A DNA stretch of 64,000 bases from Methanobacterium_C sp963845285 (GCA_963845285.1 CAWJRO010000016.1:62001-126000), one strand, 5' to 3'; shown: positions 46,356 to 55,064, counted from the first letter of the stretch. Translations and numbers: made by a program. Notes: generated from the sequence alone by a model not told the origin.

Positions 46356-48263
46356 TTAAATTTTTTCCCAATTCTTATAAATGGTTTCATTTTCATTTTT
46401 TTCCATTACATTTATTGAAGCACAATTTTTATTAATTATCATATACCCCGTGGCTTCATGGACTTTGTTAATAGTTGGAGATACAACATTAGAGTTATAT
46501 TCAGTAATATGTTCAATTTTTATTTTATAAGTTCCAACTAATTTTTCAACAGTTCCTTCAATCTTTATAGATCTATATTTAGTAAGTTCTTCAGAATTTG
46601 AATTAGAAATAATCCATTCTTCAGAGTCTTTGGACTTTATCATTTTTTGATTGACTTTAAAAGTGTTTTCATCTTCATTATATCTTAAATTCAAATTTCC
46701 CCAAGGAGTTTCCCAATTGCCTTCAAGTTTATCTTTAATTACATGATTATTATCTAAAAAAGCTTCCGAATATTTAACTCGGAATTCTCTTTCATTTTCA
46801 GCTTCAACTAATATTTCTCTTTCTTTATTATCTTCATTTTCTAATATTTGTTTTAGTCTATTTTTAGCATTACCAATATTTCCATGAACATCTACTCCTT
46901 CATTAGAAAGTTCATTGGCATTATCAATTTCATTCTTTGCATCTTGAATAAATCCTTTATCTAAATATTTCTGAGCAATATTAGCCATTGCAAGAGTTAC
47001 ATTATGTTCTTTTGCTTTAAAATAACTTTTTATACTCTTTCCGGGAATATCAAGAGCACCATATTGGACACCTAAGTTGTTTAATCCCATAGGTGATTCT
47101 ATTGCATTTGTAAGCTTTTTATAGTGGAGTAAAGATAATTTTTGATGATTTTTGTGGCTATATTGATAAGCTAAATTAAATCTTAAATCTGTATCCGACG
47201 GATCTATATCTAGTGCCATTTCTCCATAAATGAAAAATTTATCTAAATCATTACATCTTTTTGACACTCTTGCTAGCATAGAGAGAATTTTAGCTTTATT
47301 TTCTTCAAATATATCTTTATATAAAATTTCGGAAATCAGATCAATAGCTTCTTTACATTTACCATCAAAAATTAAGCACGAAGCAGCTTTATTGTAACAT
47401 TCAATAATTAATTCTTTCTCTTTTTCATCGTTAATATCGTATAAATCTTTCATAATTAAAAATTGCTCTTTAGATTTCTTATATTCTCCCATATCATAAT
47501 ATCTATTAGCCAAATGTGATATAACTGCAGGATTATCTTTATTAATATTAACATGCCTTATTAATTTTTTAAATGCAGTTGAATCACCTATTTCATGGCA
47601 ACATCTTAAAACAAATGCATTTATAATGGGTTTTTCATCATTAGAAAGAATAGGTTCAAGTTCGTCAGTGTATATCTCTTGAACTTTCTCATAATCCTTT
47701 TCATTCTTTATTGCATTAAATAACTTCTCAAAAGCTTCATCTTTTCCCTCTTTGATATTATTTATCGTTCCAGTTTCTTCGGCAATATCCTCCTTTAATT
47801 CTATATCTCCGGAAATTGACTCCAATTGTTCTTCTTTTAATGAATGGATTATTTCATTTAGTTTAATAAATGCTTCATCTAAAGAGTTTCTATTGAAATA
47901 AACCAACTCCAAATCGCCTTGAAGTTCTGGAAATTTGTAAATTGTCTTTTTTTCTTCTTTCTCGACTAATAATATTAATCCTTTTTTATTCCCTATTGCA
48001 AACCCCGATTCCTGAATAACCCAATTAGATGTAGTATAATATTCTTTATCCCCAGTTAAACACTCAATTTTTTTATCAAATGTAAATATGCCTATGAATA
48101 TATCATTATTCAAAATTCTTTCCTTGACTTTACTAGCGATAGATTTATTTTGAGCTTTTTCACCAGTTTGATATTCTATATCTGTTGTACCTATGAATTT
48201 GAGTATTTTATTAATAACTTCCATATCTCCATCAGCAAAACTATGCCCTATAAACGCTTTCAA
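46356..48263 (-). CDS. TIR-TPR-beta domain protein, predicted sensor of the SIR2-TIR module
   Basis: A 635-residue protein with three parts. Residues 1-140 form a TIR-like domain: MKAFIGHSFADGDMEVINKI, IFIGIFTFDKKIE and TTSNWVIQESGFAIGNKKGL; Glu85 sits where the catalytic Glu of TIR NADases is. Residues ~165-490 are helical repeats of the TPR type (AISHLANRYYDMGEYKKS-like units, GLNNLGVQYGALDIPGKSIK, AKEHNVTLAMANIAQKYLDK). Residues ~500-635 are beta-rich, lipocalin-like (KLEGNWETPWGNLNLRYN; VEKLVGTYKIKIEHIT). The start is TTG 48263 with GGAGGAATT upstream. First gene of the operon, upstream of SIR2-TIR. TPR plus beta part may recognise a phage signal while TIR makes a nucleotide messenger; that is inference. 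Confidence 0.8.
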   Translation of the reverse strand: MKAFIGHSFADGDMEVINKILKFIGTTDIEYQTGEKAQNKSIASKVKERILNNDIFIGIFTFDKKIECLTGDKEYYTTSNWVIQESGFAIGNKKGLILLVEKEEKKTIYKFPELQGDLELVYFNRNSLDEAFIKLNEIIHSLKEEQLESISGDIELKEDIAEETGTINNIKEGKDEAFEKLFNAIKNEKDYEKVQEIYTDELEPILSNDEKPIINAFVLRCCHEIGDSTAFKKLIRHVNINKDNPAVISHLANRYYDMGEYKKSKEQFLIMKDLYDINDEKEKELIIECYNKAASCLIFDGKCKEAIDLISEILYKDIFEENKAKILSMLARVSKRCNDLDKFFIYGEMALDIDPSDTDLRFNLAYQYSHKNHQKLSLLHYKKLTNAIESPMGLNNLGVQYGALDIPGKSIKSYFKAKEHNVTLAMANIAQKYLDKGFIQDAKNEIDNANELSNEGVDVHGNIGNAKNRLKQILENEDNKEREILVEAENEREFRVKYSEAFLDNNHVIKDKLEGNWETPWGNLNLRYNEDENTFKVNQKMIKSKDSEEWIISNSNSEELTKYRSIKIEGTVEKLVGTYKIKIEHITEYNSNVVSPTINKVHEATGYMIINKNCASINVMEKNENETIYKNWEKI

Positions 48264-48362
48264 TAAAATTCCTCCAATAAACCTAAATATGACATCTATT
48301 TTTATTATTAATAAAATATTACAATCAAATGGATATATAAAATATTATTTGAAGGAATTATT

Positions 48363-48545
48363 ATGGAAATAGTTTACATTGAAAGAAAATGAAAAAAGAC
48401 TTGGACTTGATTCAGTTTTGTGGATAAATTGAGACAGCACCACACAAAATCAGAGAACTTTTGTGACTATTATAAAGATTTTCCAAAAGGGAAGAAAACC
48501 TGCTTAAAAATTTGCAGGAGTTTATTTAAAGGGTTGACCTTGTAG
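48363..48545 (+). pseudogene. Degraded GNAT acetyltransferase copy
   Basis: Nucleotide alignment by eye with 44515-44712 is clear: both start ATGxAAATAxTTTACAT, share GATAAATTGAGACAGCACCA, TCAGAGAACTTT and GGGTTGACCTTG. This copy has several small deletions and in-frame stops (first at about codon 9) and lacks the C-terminal part. It is therefore dead. Together with the truncated copy at 44515 it brackets the SIR2-TIR/TIR-TPR operon. The rest to 48749 is AT-rich upstream sequence of the Rieske gene. Confidence 0.8.
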
Positions 48546-48749
48546 AAAAAGTCATAAAGAACTATTTTACCTGATTAAATCATTCCATTCCTTTTTAATT
48601 GAGTCTTTAGAATTTTTCACATATCCCGAATGAATCTTTTAAAATCCAATTTTTCTCCCTACTTTTTTAACATCATAAAATTCATTACTCATAATGTATT
48701 AATATAATAGTAGAAGAATAACGAACAAAATTGAATAAAGGGGGATAAC

Positions 48750-49100
48750 ATGAGTTTTGTAGAAATTGCCACAACAGATGAATTAATGGATGGTAATATG
48801 AAAATGACGAGTGTTTCCGGGCGTGAAATCCTTTTAGCAAGAGTAGGAGATAATTATTACAGTGCAGATAATCGCTGTCCACATATGGGCGGTAATCTAT
48901 CAACTGGTAAACTTGAAGGAACAGTTTTGACCTGCCCTAAACATCACAGTCAATTTGATCTTACCGACGGCCATGTGATCCGCTGGACAGACTGGTCTGG
49001 ACTTAAATTATCCATAGGTAAACTATCAAAATCACCCCAGCCTCTTAAGACTTATGAAGTTAAAATAGATAACGATAAAATTCTTGTTGACGTGAAATAG
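48750..49100 (+). CDS. Rieske [2Fe-2S] ferredoxin
   Basis: A 116-residue single-domain Rieske protein with the cluster ligands in NRCPHMGGNLSTG (Cys and His near 43-45) and TCPKHHSQFDLTDG (Cys and His near 63-66), the spacing of dioxygenase-type Rieske ferredoxins. GGGGGATAAC precedes the ATG. No oxygenase gene is nearby; in methanogens such proteins are presumed to be soluble electron carriers. It is monocistronic and abuts the accessory island on its left. Confidence 0.93.
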   Translation: MSFVEIATTDELMDGNMKMTSVSGREILLARVGDNYYSADNRCPHMGGNLSTGKLEGTVLTCPKHHSQFDLTDGHVIRWTDWSGLKLSIGKLSKSPQPLKTYEVKIDNDKILVDVK

Positions 49101-49294
49101 CTATAAACCAGATTTTTTAACTTGAAAACTTTTATGTATTCTCTCGTCCATTAATCCCTTTTTTTGTGGAAAATCAACTTCCAACATGTATTAAGTAGTT
49201 CTAGAAATGATCTGCAACTTATTAATAAAATACCAAGATAAGAGTTAATTAAATATGGTATTAGGCATATATAAACAGGTATAGAGGTGTTAAC

Positions 49295-49513
49295 ATAAGC
49301 AAAACAGTAATAATATTAGCGTTACTGCTGGTTTTGGGAACTGTCTTTATAGCTGGTTGTACTACCACAACCCAAAATAACACAAGCGGAATGGGGCAAA
49401 ATAAAAGTCCAACTACCGCAGGGTATAGTATAGGACAAATAGTTAACATTGAATCTGTAAATAGTGAAATTATAAGCATTGCATATGAAACAGTGCAAAT
49501 AGAGTATCCATAG
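49295..49513 (+). CDS. Small lipoprotein with ATA in place of a start codon
   Basis: The frame reads (I)SKTVIILALLLVLGTVFIAGC, then TTTTQNNTSGMGQNKSPTTA and ends with 73 codons at TAG 49513. VFIAGC is a lipobox after a good signal helix, so the mature protein would be a ~50-residue lipid-anchored peptide. GAGGTG (49284-49289) sits five bases before ATA at 49295, exactly where ATG should be, and no ATG, GTG or TTG is in frame upstream before the stop at 49262. Either AUA is used as an initiator, or a recent point mutation silenced the gene, or the base is an error. Confidence 0.55.
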   Translation: MSKTVIILALLLVLGTVFIAGCTTTTQNNTSGMGQNKSPTTAGYSIGQIVNIESVNSEIISIAYETVQIEYP

Positions 49514-49624
49514 AAAGAATCAAAAGATCTGGAAATTAACAATATCTAAATAACCTCAAAAATAACCTCAAAATTTCTTTCTTTTTAATTTAAACCAGTT
49601 CATGAAATCTTAAAAACGTATGTA

Positions 49625-49656
49625 GGCCATTACAGATAATGTAATGGCCCTTTTTT
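49625..49656. terminator. Perfect hairpin with T run between converging transcripts
   Basis: GGCCATTACA (49625-49634) pairs with TGTAATGGCC (49640-49649) around GATAA, followed by C and six Ts (49651-49656) on the plus strand. This is a 10-bp perfect stem, like a rho-independent terminator, and lies between the lipoprotein gene and the converging ABC operon, so it may stop both. Archaeal termination mainly needs the T run. Confidence 0.7.
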
Positions 49657-49697
49657 ACAATATTCAACGTTTAATCAACAGAAATTCTAAAACCCTA

Positions 49698-50378
49698 TTA
49701 TCTGTCTTTATTCATCTTTCCATTTTTGATGATGTTACCATCCCTCATTTCAATGATTTCATCTGCAAATTCAGCTGATTCCTTGTTGTGGGTTACAACA
49801 ACAATGGTAACACCTTCCTTCCGGTTCAGATCCTGGAGTATCTGCATTATTGCATTGGCATTTTTTGTGTCCAGTTCTCCGGTGGGTTCATCTGCAAAAA
49901 CAATTGAGGGATTGTTTATGAGAGCTCTGGCTATAACAACCCTCTGTTGTTCACCACCTGAAAGCTGTCCTGGACGTTTATCGTACTTACCTTCCAAACC
50001 CATTTTATCCATTAATTTTTTTGCCTTCTCTGAATCCTCATCTATCATTGGTAGCATTACGTTTTCCAGGGCCGTAAGCTGTGCCATGAGGTTGAACCTC
50101 TGGAATACAAAGCCTATTTCATTTCTTCGAAGATGTGCCTGTTCTTTTGAGGATAATCTACTTGTATCCTTTCCTTTTATCCTGAAAGTGCCCTCCGTAG
50201 GCATGTCCAGTATCCCAGCAACATGCAGGAAGGTTGATTTCCCAGATCCAGAAGGACCCATCACTGCCGTGAAAGAACCCTGCTTTAAAGTCAGATCCAA
50301 ACCTGAGAGGGCATTTACTTCCTCATCTCCTATTTTATAGGTCTTCCAAACATCGTTGAATTCTATTAAACTACTCAT
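49698..50378 (-). CDS. MacB/LolD-type ABC transporter ATP-binding protein
   Basis: A 226-residue ABC ATPase: Walker A GPSGSGKSTFLH (residues ~41-52), Q-loop FVFQRFNLMAQ, signature LSGGEQQRVVIARAL, Walker B SIVFADEPTGELD, and switch VVTHNKESAEFAD. The pattern is that of the MacB/LolD group, which extracts lipids, peptides or drugs rather than importing. The start overlaps the end of the permease gene by eight bases, so the two are translationally coupled. A complete set needs a FtsX-type permease, present, but no membrane-fusion protein is visible. Substrate unknown. Confidence 0.93.
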   Translation of the reverse strand: MSSLIEFNDVWKTYKIGDEEVNALSGLDLTLKQGSFTAVMGPSGSGKSTFLHVAGILDMPTEGTFRIKGKDTSRLSSKEQAHLRRNEIGFVFQRFNLMAQLTALENVMLPMIDEDSEKAKKLMDKMGLEGKYDKRPGQLSGGEQQRVVIARALINNPSIVFADEPTGELDTKNANAIMQILQDLNRKEGVTIVVVTHNKESAEFADEIIEMRDGNIIKNGKMNKDR

Positions 50379-51420
50379 CTCTCAAAGCCTCCACAACGTT
50401 CAATTTTGAAGCATGTCTTGCAGGGTAAACTCCTGCCAGGATGCTTAAAAGTGTTGATCCAATAATTACACTTGCAATAAGCCATAACGGCATCATTTGA
50501 GATATATAATCCGTGACATTAAGAGCGTTGGCAGCTGCAATTATACCAATTATACCAATGATGACCCCTATTATCGCACCGAAAAATCCTAAAATGCCTG
50601 CTTCAAAGAGTGTGCTTCCCATTATTTCACCATTGGTAAATCCAATAGCTTTTAATACACCTAACTCTTTTGTTCTTTCCATTACGCTTATGAACATCGT
50701 ATTTATAACACTTATTATTCCCACAAGAAGTCCAACACTTGCAATCAAGCCTGCAAAGAGCATTGATTTATCAACCATGTCCTGAACTTCAGAAACCTTT
50801 TCAGATTTGGTTTGGGATGAAATTCCAGTTATATTATTTTGAACTTCCGCACCCACTGTTTTTGGGTCTCCGTTTGTTTTAGCCGTAATTGCACTTACCT
50901 TGTTGTCTGCCATATGTTTTGCAACGGCCTGATCTATGTAGATAGTCTCACCATTTTCTTTGGCTATTCCAGTTACTGTCAGCTCCTGATCTTTGACCTT
51001 AACCTTACTTCCAGCAGTGCAGCCCAATTTACCCGCAATTCCACTATCAAGAACAACTCCGGAAGTACCATTTTTTAGCTTAAGCTGTTTCCATTGGTTT
51101 GTTCCCTCAATAGTCACATCATTGCCATTTATAGTTTCCTGGAACGCCGTGAATTCAGTTATATTGTAAAGTTTGGGATAACTTTCCACCTTTGAAGCTG
51201 TTTGATTGTCCATCAAGGATAATCCGCTGCTGGATGCAGGGGATATGGTAACATCATACATCAACGAGCTTGTCTCGTCTTTCATAACAGAAGTGGCACC
51301 TGCAGTTATTCCCACAAGTACAACAATAGTTGCCACACCAATGATTATTCCAAGCATGGTGAGGGCACTTCTGAGCTTTCTCCTGCGAATGTTGTTAAAT
51401 GCAAGTTTATAAAGATTCAT
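50371..51420 (-). CDS. FtsX/MacB-type ABC transporter permease
   Basis: A 349-residue permease with an N-terminal helix (RSALTMLGIIIGVATIVVLV), a large extracytoplasmic MacB-PCD domain (residues ~40-215) and three C-terminal helices (LFAGLIASVGLLVGIISVIN; FFGAIIGVIIGIIGIIAAAN; LIASVIIGSTLLSILAGVYP). MERTKELGVLKAIGFTNGEI is the conserved coupling motif. TGAGGTG precedes the ATG. It overlaps the ATPase gene downstream by eight bases, making a two-gene operon. Exporter of unknown substrate. Confidence 0.93.
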   Translation of the reverse strand: MNLYKLAFNNIRRRKLRSALTMLGIIIGVATIVVLVGITAGATSVMKDETSSLMYDVTISPASSSGLSLMDNQTASKVESYPKLYNITEFTAFQETINGNDVTIEGTNQWKQLKLKNGTSGVVLDSGIAGKLGCTAGSKVKVKDQELTVTGIAKENGETIYIDQAVAKHMADNKVSAITAKTNGDPKTVGAEVQNNITGISSQTKSEKVSEVQDMVDKSMLFAGLIASVGLLVGIISVINTMFISVMERTKELGVLKAIGFTNGEIMGSTLFEAGILGFFGAIIGVIIGIIGIIAAANALNVTDYISQMMPLWLIASVIIGSTLLSILAGVYPARHASKLNVVEALRDE

Positions 51421-51946
51421 TTTAACACCTCAATCAGTTTTCTACTCAAGTTTTTTATGTTCATAACACAACACGTATTAATTAACAGATTTAACCCGAT
51501 AATTCACGTTTTTAAAATAATTTAGAATACAATTTATATTTAAAATTGTATTTTACCATGTGTTGCTTACATATCTACTTATTAAAACACTTAAAAATAG
51601 TTTTTCCAAGATTAAACCTTTTTTCCCACTAAATTCCCCAAAAATTAAGTATTTTTTTCCGCTATTTTTCAACTAAATTCCCCCTAAATTCCATACAATT
51701 TACACCCAAATCCAAAAAAATCAGTGATGAAAATAGGGTAATAAAACTGAAAATGTGGTTAAAAAATTTAAAAAAAGAGGAAATTTTTGATTATATTTAA
51801 AAAAATAGAAAAAATTAAAATTCAACTGATTTCATGAAAAAATGGTTATGCATCATAGTTAATGTGGTCAAAATGAGCTTAACAAATCTCTAAAAATAGA
51901 AAGTAACTAATCTACTTATGAAAACATGAAATTAGTTATAGCCAGA
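51421..51946. other. 526-base AT-rich gap
   Basis: Intergenic sequence upstream of the exporter operon. AAATTCCCC occurs several times near 51630-51690, but no clear repeat structure, hairpin or gene emerges. It must contain the promoter for the exporter and the end of the wHTH transcript. Confidence 0.4.
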
Positions 51947-52249
51947 TTATTTGTTATTATAACTATCTCCCAATTCATCCCAAATCGTCAAGAAAGTATC
52001 GTAATTTTCTTCCATTGTATCTGAAAGGAAATATAACGCACCATACTTTTTACCAGTAGAAGTAACGATATTATTTTCTTCCAAAACATCAATATGATGC
52101 TTTACAGTTTTATAATTAAGAGACAACCTTTCAGCAAGTTGATTAGCGTTATATGGTCTGTTATTTAATTCATCCACTATCCTAGCACGGTTTGTTCCGC
52201 CTTTAGTGCCAGCTAAGATTCCCCAAAGAAATTTTTTCATCGAAGGCAT
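51947..52249 (-). CDS. Winged helix-turn-helix transcriptional regulator (ArsR-like)
   Basis: A 100-residue wHTH protein. The recognition helix region reads NANQLAERLSLNYKTVKHHI and is followed by VLEENNIVTSTGKKYGALYF, the wing. Such archaeal regulators usually control nearby operons; the likely targets are its own operon with PadR and DUF1700, or the exporter 500 bases downstream. It starts 13 bases after the DUF1700 stop with GAGGG before the ATG, so it is the third gene of a three-gene operon. Confidence 0.88.
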   Translation of the reverse strand: MPSMKKFLWGILAGTKGGTNRARIVDELNNRPYNANQLAERLSLNYKTVKHHIDVLEENNIVTSTGKKYGALYFLSDTMEENYDTFLTIWDELGDSYNNK

Positions 52250-52262
52250 TGTATCCCTCTAT

Positions 52263-52865
52263 CTATTCTGGACCTATGTTCCGTCCTTTTATAATCCTCA
52301 AATTTAATCTTAAATATTTAATTCCTAGAGTATAGAACCATTTAGCAACGTATACCATGATTACCACCCAACCCGTGCCCAAAACTGTTAAACCGATACC
52401 TCCAAATATCATTAGTAAAGTGCCCAAAATTCCTCCACTTACAGGTAAATGGATAGTATGTGGAAAAATCAGCTGCAGCAAAGGTGAGAACATTGCTAAA
52501 ATCCCTATAAAAATCACACCCACCCCTAGAGCAAATAAAACCATTATAATCGCTGCGATTCCTAAAGCAGGTATTGCTACGAATATCATGTTAAAAAGTC
52601 CTAATCCTGCCGTCGCCAACACTGCTTCAATTACACTAGTTGCTGACTGTTCATTTTCAGCTTTAGTAATCATATATTCTACATTAATTTGTTTTGCAAC
52701 TGTTTTTGGATCCCCTAAGGCTCTTGAAAGTTCTTCTTCTGTCCTACCATTTTCTAAGCCAATTCTGAAGTGTTCTTTATAATCTGAAAGTATATCATTT
52801 CTATCATCTTTTGGCATGTTTTTTAGTAGTTTAGTAAGTTTTTCAAGATATTCCTCTTTATTCAT
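52263..52865 (-). CDS. DUF1700 membrane protein
   Basis: Starting at ATG 52865, eight bases inside the PadR stop (ATGAATAA overlap), the protein has 200 residues. The N-terminal DUF1700 part reads MNKEEYLEKLTKLLKNMPKD, then SDYKEHFRIGLENGRTEEEL and ALGDPKTVAKQI. About four membrane helices follow (residues ~80-180). DUF1700 proteins are very often encoded with PadR repressors and are thought to act as membrane-bound partners or targets. The longer upstream frame to 52946 is only the overlap with padR. Function unknown. Confidence 0.88.
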   Translation of the reverse strand: MNKEEYLEKLTKLLKNMPKDDRNDILSDYKEHFRIGLENGRTEEELSRALGDPKTVAKQINVEYMITKAENEQSATSVIEAVLATAGLGLFNMIFVAIPALGIAAIIMVLFALGVGVIFIGILAMFSPLLQLIFPHTIHLPVSGGILGTLLMIFGGIGLTVLGTGWVVIMVYVAKWFYTLGIKYLRLNLRIIKGRNIGPE

Positions 52866-53202
52866 CCTTAAATTCCTCCAAAGCATCAGCAGTTTTAGGA
52901 TACAGTAACTTATTGACACCCGCAGAAAAGTTATCCCATTCTGCAACTAGTTTTTCTTTTTTTTGTTTTCCTAAGTCCGTAATTCTGTAATACTTTCTTG
53001 AAGGACCCTCTTGGGACTCTTTCAGGTACGAAGTCAATAGACCCTCCTTTTTCAGCCTTTTTAGGAGAGGGTAAATAGTACCTTCCGAAATTGAAATGTT
53101 CTTTGAGATTTCATAGACCATTTCATAACCGTAGCAGTCTTTTTTGTCAAGTGTCGCCAGAACACAAAGTTCCAGCACCCCCTTCTTAAATTGAGCATTC
53201 AT
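52858..53202 (-). CDS. PadR family transcriptional regulator
   Basis: A 114-residue PadR repressor: FKKGVLELCVLATLDKKDCY, then GYEMVYEISKNISISEGTIY and PLLKRLKKEGLLTSYLKESQ with the wing SRKYYRITDLGKQ. PadR proteins are dimers that repress their own operon and release DNA on binding a hydrophobic or antibiotic-like ligand. First gene of padR-DUF1700-wHTH, preceded by a direct-repeat operator candidate at 53221-53246. The MacB-type exporter downstream would be a sensible wider target, but that is inference. Confidence 0.93.
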   Translation of the reverse strand: MNAQFKKGVLELCVLATLDKKDCYGYEMVYEISKNISISEGTIYPLLKRLKKEGLLTSYLKESQEGPSRKYYRITDLGKQKKEKLVAEWDNFSAGVNKLLYPKTADALEEFKDE

Positions 53203-53220
53203 AGTATCACTGTATCTTTA

Positions 53221-53256
53221 CAAGGTACTGTATATTGCAAGGTACTATTTATAATT
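53221..53256 (-). promoter_or_regulatory. PadR promoter with direct-repeat operator candidate
   Basis: CAAGGTACT occurs at 53221-53229 and 53238-53246 (plus-strand reading), 17 bases apart, about 20-45 bases before the padR start. On the minus strand a TATA-like ATTATAAATAG lies at 53245-53255, so the repeats cover the transcription start. The arrangement suits autorepression. Confidence 0.55.
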
Positions 53257-53405
53257 TTGTGGTTGTATTTTTGTAAGCAAGATGATCCACTTTCCTTGAA
53301 GATCATCCTAAAATGAACCCAATCAGATTTTTTAAAATATTTCCTTAAGCTTTAAAATATTTCCTTAAGCTGGAATTATTCTTAAAATGATTAAAACTTA
53401 AATTA

Positions 53406-54023
53406 TTAAAGCAAACACTCCATACCCCATGTTCCATCCTTTCCCTCGTCCAAACCAAACCATTTAAATCTTTTCTCACCGCAAACTTTGAAACTGTGTT
53501 TCTCATACCATTGTTTGGCTTTCTTGTTGTAAAAGAGCACATCCAATAACATTCTTTTACAGTTCTTTTCCCGGGCAACTTTAAATGATTCCTTTAAAAG
53601 GAATGTTCCAATTCCACCACCCCTTATATTGGGATCAACGGCTATGTTGCCTATATAAAAATCATCCCCTCCAATACTGGAGGCTGAAATCCTGTCGAAG
53701 ATTGGTTTGACAAGGATCATCTTCACAAAATCAGCACCCCCAATGTTACCTGCGTAAATCCTGGCCTCCTCAAGAAATTTTATCTCATCTCCCCTGAAGG
53801 CCGTTAAAATTCCCATAACATCACCGGAATCATCTTCTGCCACATGGATATGTTCGTAGCCGTAGCAGTTTTTTCCGGCTTTTATGATTTTTTGAAGTTT
53901 TAGCAGAGCTTTTTCTCGGTCTTTATCGAAGAAAATTTTGAATAGGTCTTTATCTGTTTCATAGATCAACTCTGAAACCAGTTGCAGGTCGTGGACGTTT
54001 GTATCAAGTTTTTTAAGTTCCAT
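53406..54023 (-). CDS. GNAT family N-acetyltransferase (paralogue A)
   Basis: A 205-residue GNAT enzyme. Motif A is visible as DDFYIGNIAVDPNIRGGGIGTF near residue 120-141, followed by AREKNCKRMLLDVLFYNKKA and AKQWYEKHSFKVCGEKR, the typical beta5/helix4 region. It acetylates an amine from acetyl-CoA; the substrate is unknown. The gene at 54298-54909 encodes a near-paralogue with the same layout from N- to C-terminus (ELIYETDKDLF / ELIYETDEDLF), so a tandem duplication is clear. Confidence 0.9.
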   Translation of the reverse strand: MELKKLDTNVHDLQLVSELIYETDKDLFKIFFDKDREKALLKLQKIIKAGKNCYGYEHIHVAEDDSGDVMGILTAFRGDEIKFLEEARIYAGNIGGADFVKMILVKPIFDRISASSIGGDDFYIGNIAVDPNIRGGGIGTFLLKESFKVAREKNCKRMLLDVLFYNKKAKQWYEKHSFKVCGEKRFKWFGLDEGKDGTWGMECLL

Positions 54024-54297
54024 TATTTCACATCAATAAAATTGTTTAAAGTATATGAATTGGTTAAAATATCTGAACTGTTTAGGTATCTGATTTATTT
54101 AACTAAAATAAGTTAAGCTGTTAATTTTGTTTTTAAGCACTGATATTTATTTTTTCTTTCAATCTGAAGATAAGCATTGCTAACCCGATTCAATTTAGTA
54201 ATAATAAAATAAAATATTTCGTACCTTAGGGAGTTACAGCATGTATCTCATCCTTAAGGCCAAATAAATAGTTATACTTTTTTTTAAGCTTGTTGGT

Positions 54298-54909
54298 TTA
54301 CAGTACGTATTCCATTCCAAAGGTTCCCTCGTTTATTCCAAATTTTTTAGCGCTTTTTTGCCCGCATATTCTGAAACCATGCTGTTCGTACCATGAAATA
54401 ACCTGCTTGTTGCTAAAAAGGACATCCAAGAATATTTTGTCACACCCCATCTTTTTTGCATCTTCTTTCGCCTTTTGGAGAAGTTTAGTTCCTATTCCAT
54501 CACCGCGAAGATCGGGATCAACGGCTATGTTTCCTATGTAATAATCCTTATGTTGTATATCCGCAAATGCAATCATCTTATCAATCACAGGTTTAACTAT
54601 GATTAGCTTCAAGAAATCAAAGAAATTCACTGCACGGAAATATGACTTCACTTCCTCATTACGTTTTACATCTTCTCCTTTGAAGGCTGTGAGAATTCCC
54701 AGTACTTCTTGGTTGCCATTGGATGCAATTTTAATGTGTTCATGTCCGTAAGGATTTTTACCAGTTTCTACAATACTTTGAAGTTTTTCAATAGCTTTTT
54801 CCTTATCTCTATCCAGAACAGCTAAAAATAGGTCTTCATCTGTTTCATAAATTAATTCTGAGACTTTTTTAGTGTCATGATTGTTTATATTCAGTTTTTG
54901 AATCTTCAT
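54298..54909 (-). CDS. GNAT family N-acetyltransferase (paralogue B)
   Basis: A 203-residue GNAT similar throughout to the neighbouring protein at 53406-54023. Motif A reads KDYYIGNIAVDPDLRGDGIG, followed by KMGCDKIFLDVLFSNKQVIS and WYEQHGFRICGQKSAKKFGI. R/Q-x-x-G-x-G/A is intact, so it should bind acetyl-CoA. Same strand and same orientation as its paralogue, 274 bases apart, but each probably has its own promoter. The substrate is unknown; divergence of the pair suggests an old duplication. Confidence 0.9.
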   Translation of the reverse strand: MKIQKLNINNHDTKKVSELIYETDEDLFLAVLDRDKEKAIEKLQSIVETGKNPYGHEHIKIASNGNQEVLGILTAFKGEDVKRNEEVKSYFRAVNFFDFLKLIIVKPVIDKMIAFADIQHKDYYIGNIAVDPDLRGDGIGTKLLQKAKEDAKKMGCDKIFLDVLFSNKQVISWYEQHGFRICGQKSAKKFGINEGTFGMEYVL

Positions 54910-55064
54910 CCATTACACTGTCCTCTCCATTAATTCATTATATACTATATCATTCAGAAAGATTAATTGTTTTGTACCTCAAAACCTTCAGTAAATTATT
55001 ACATTTATAAGTTTCGATCAGTCAAAGCAAATTATATACTCCACAGGAATATAAATAGAAGATT

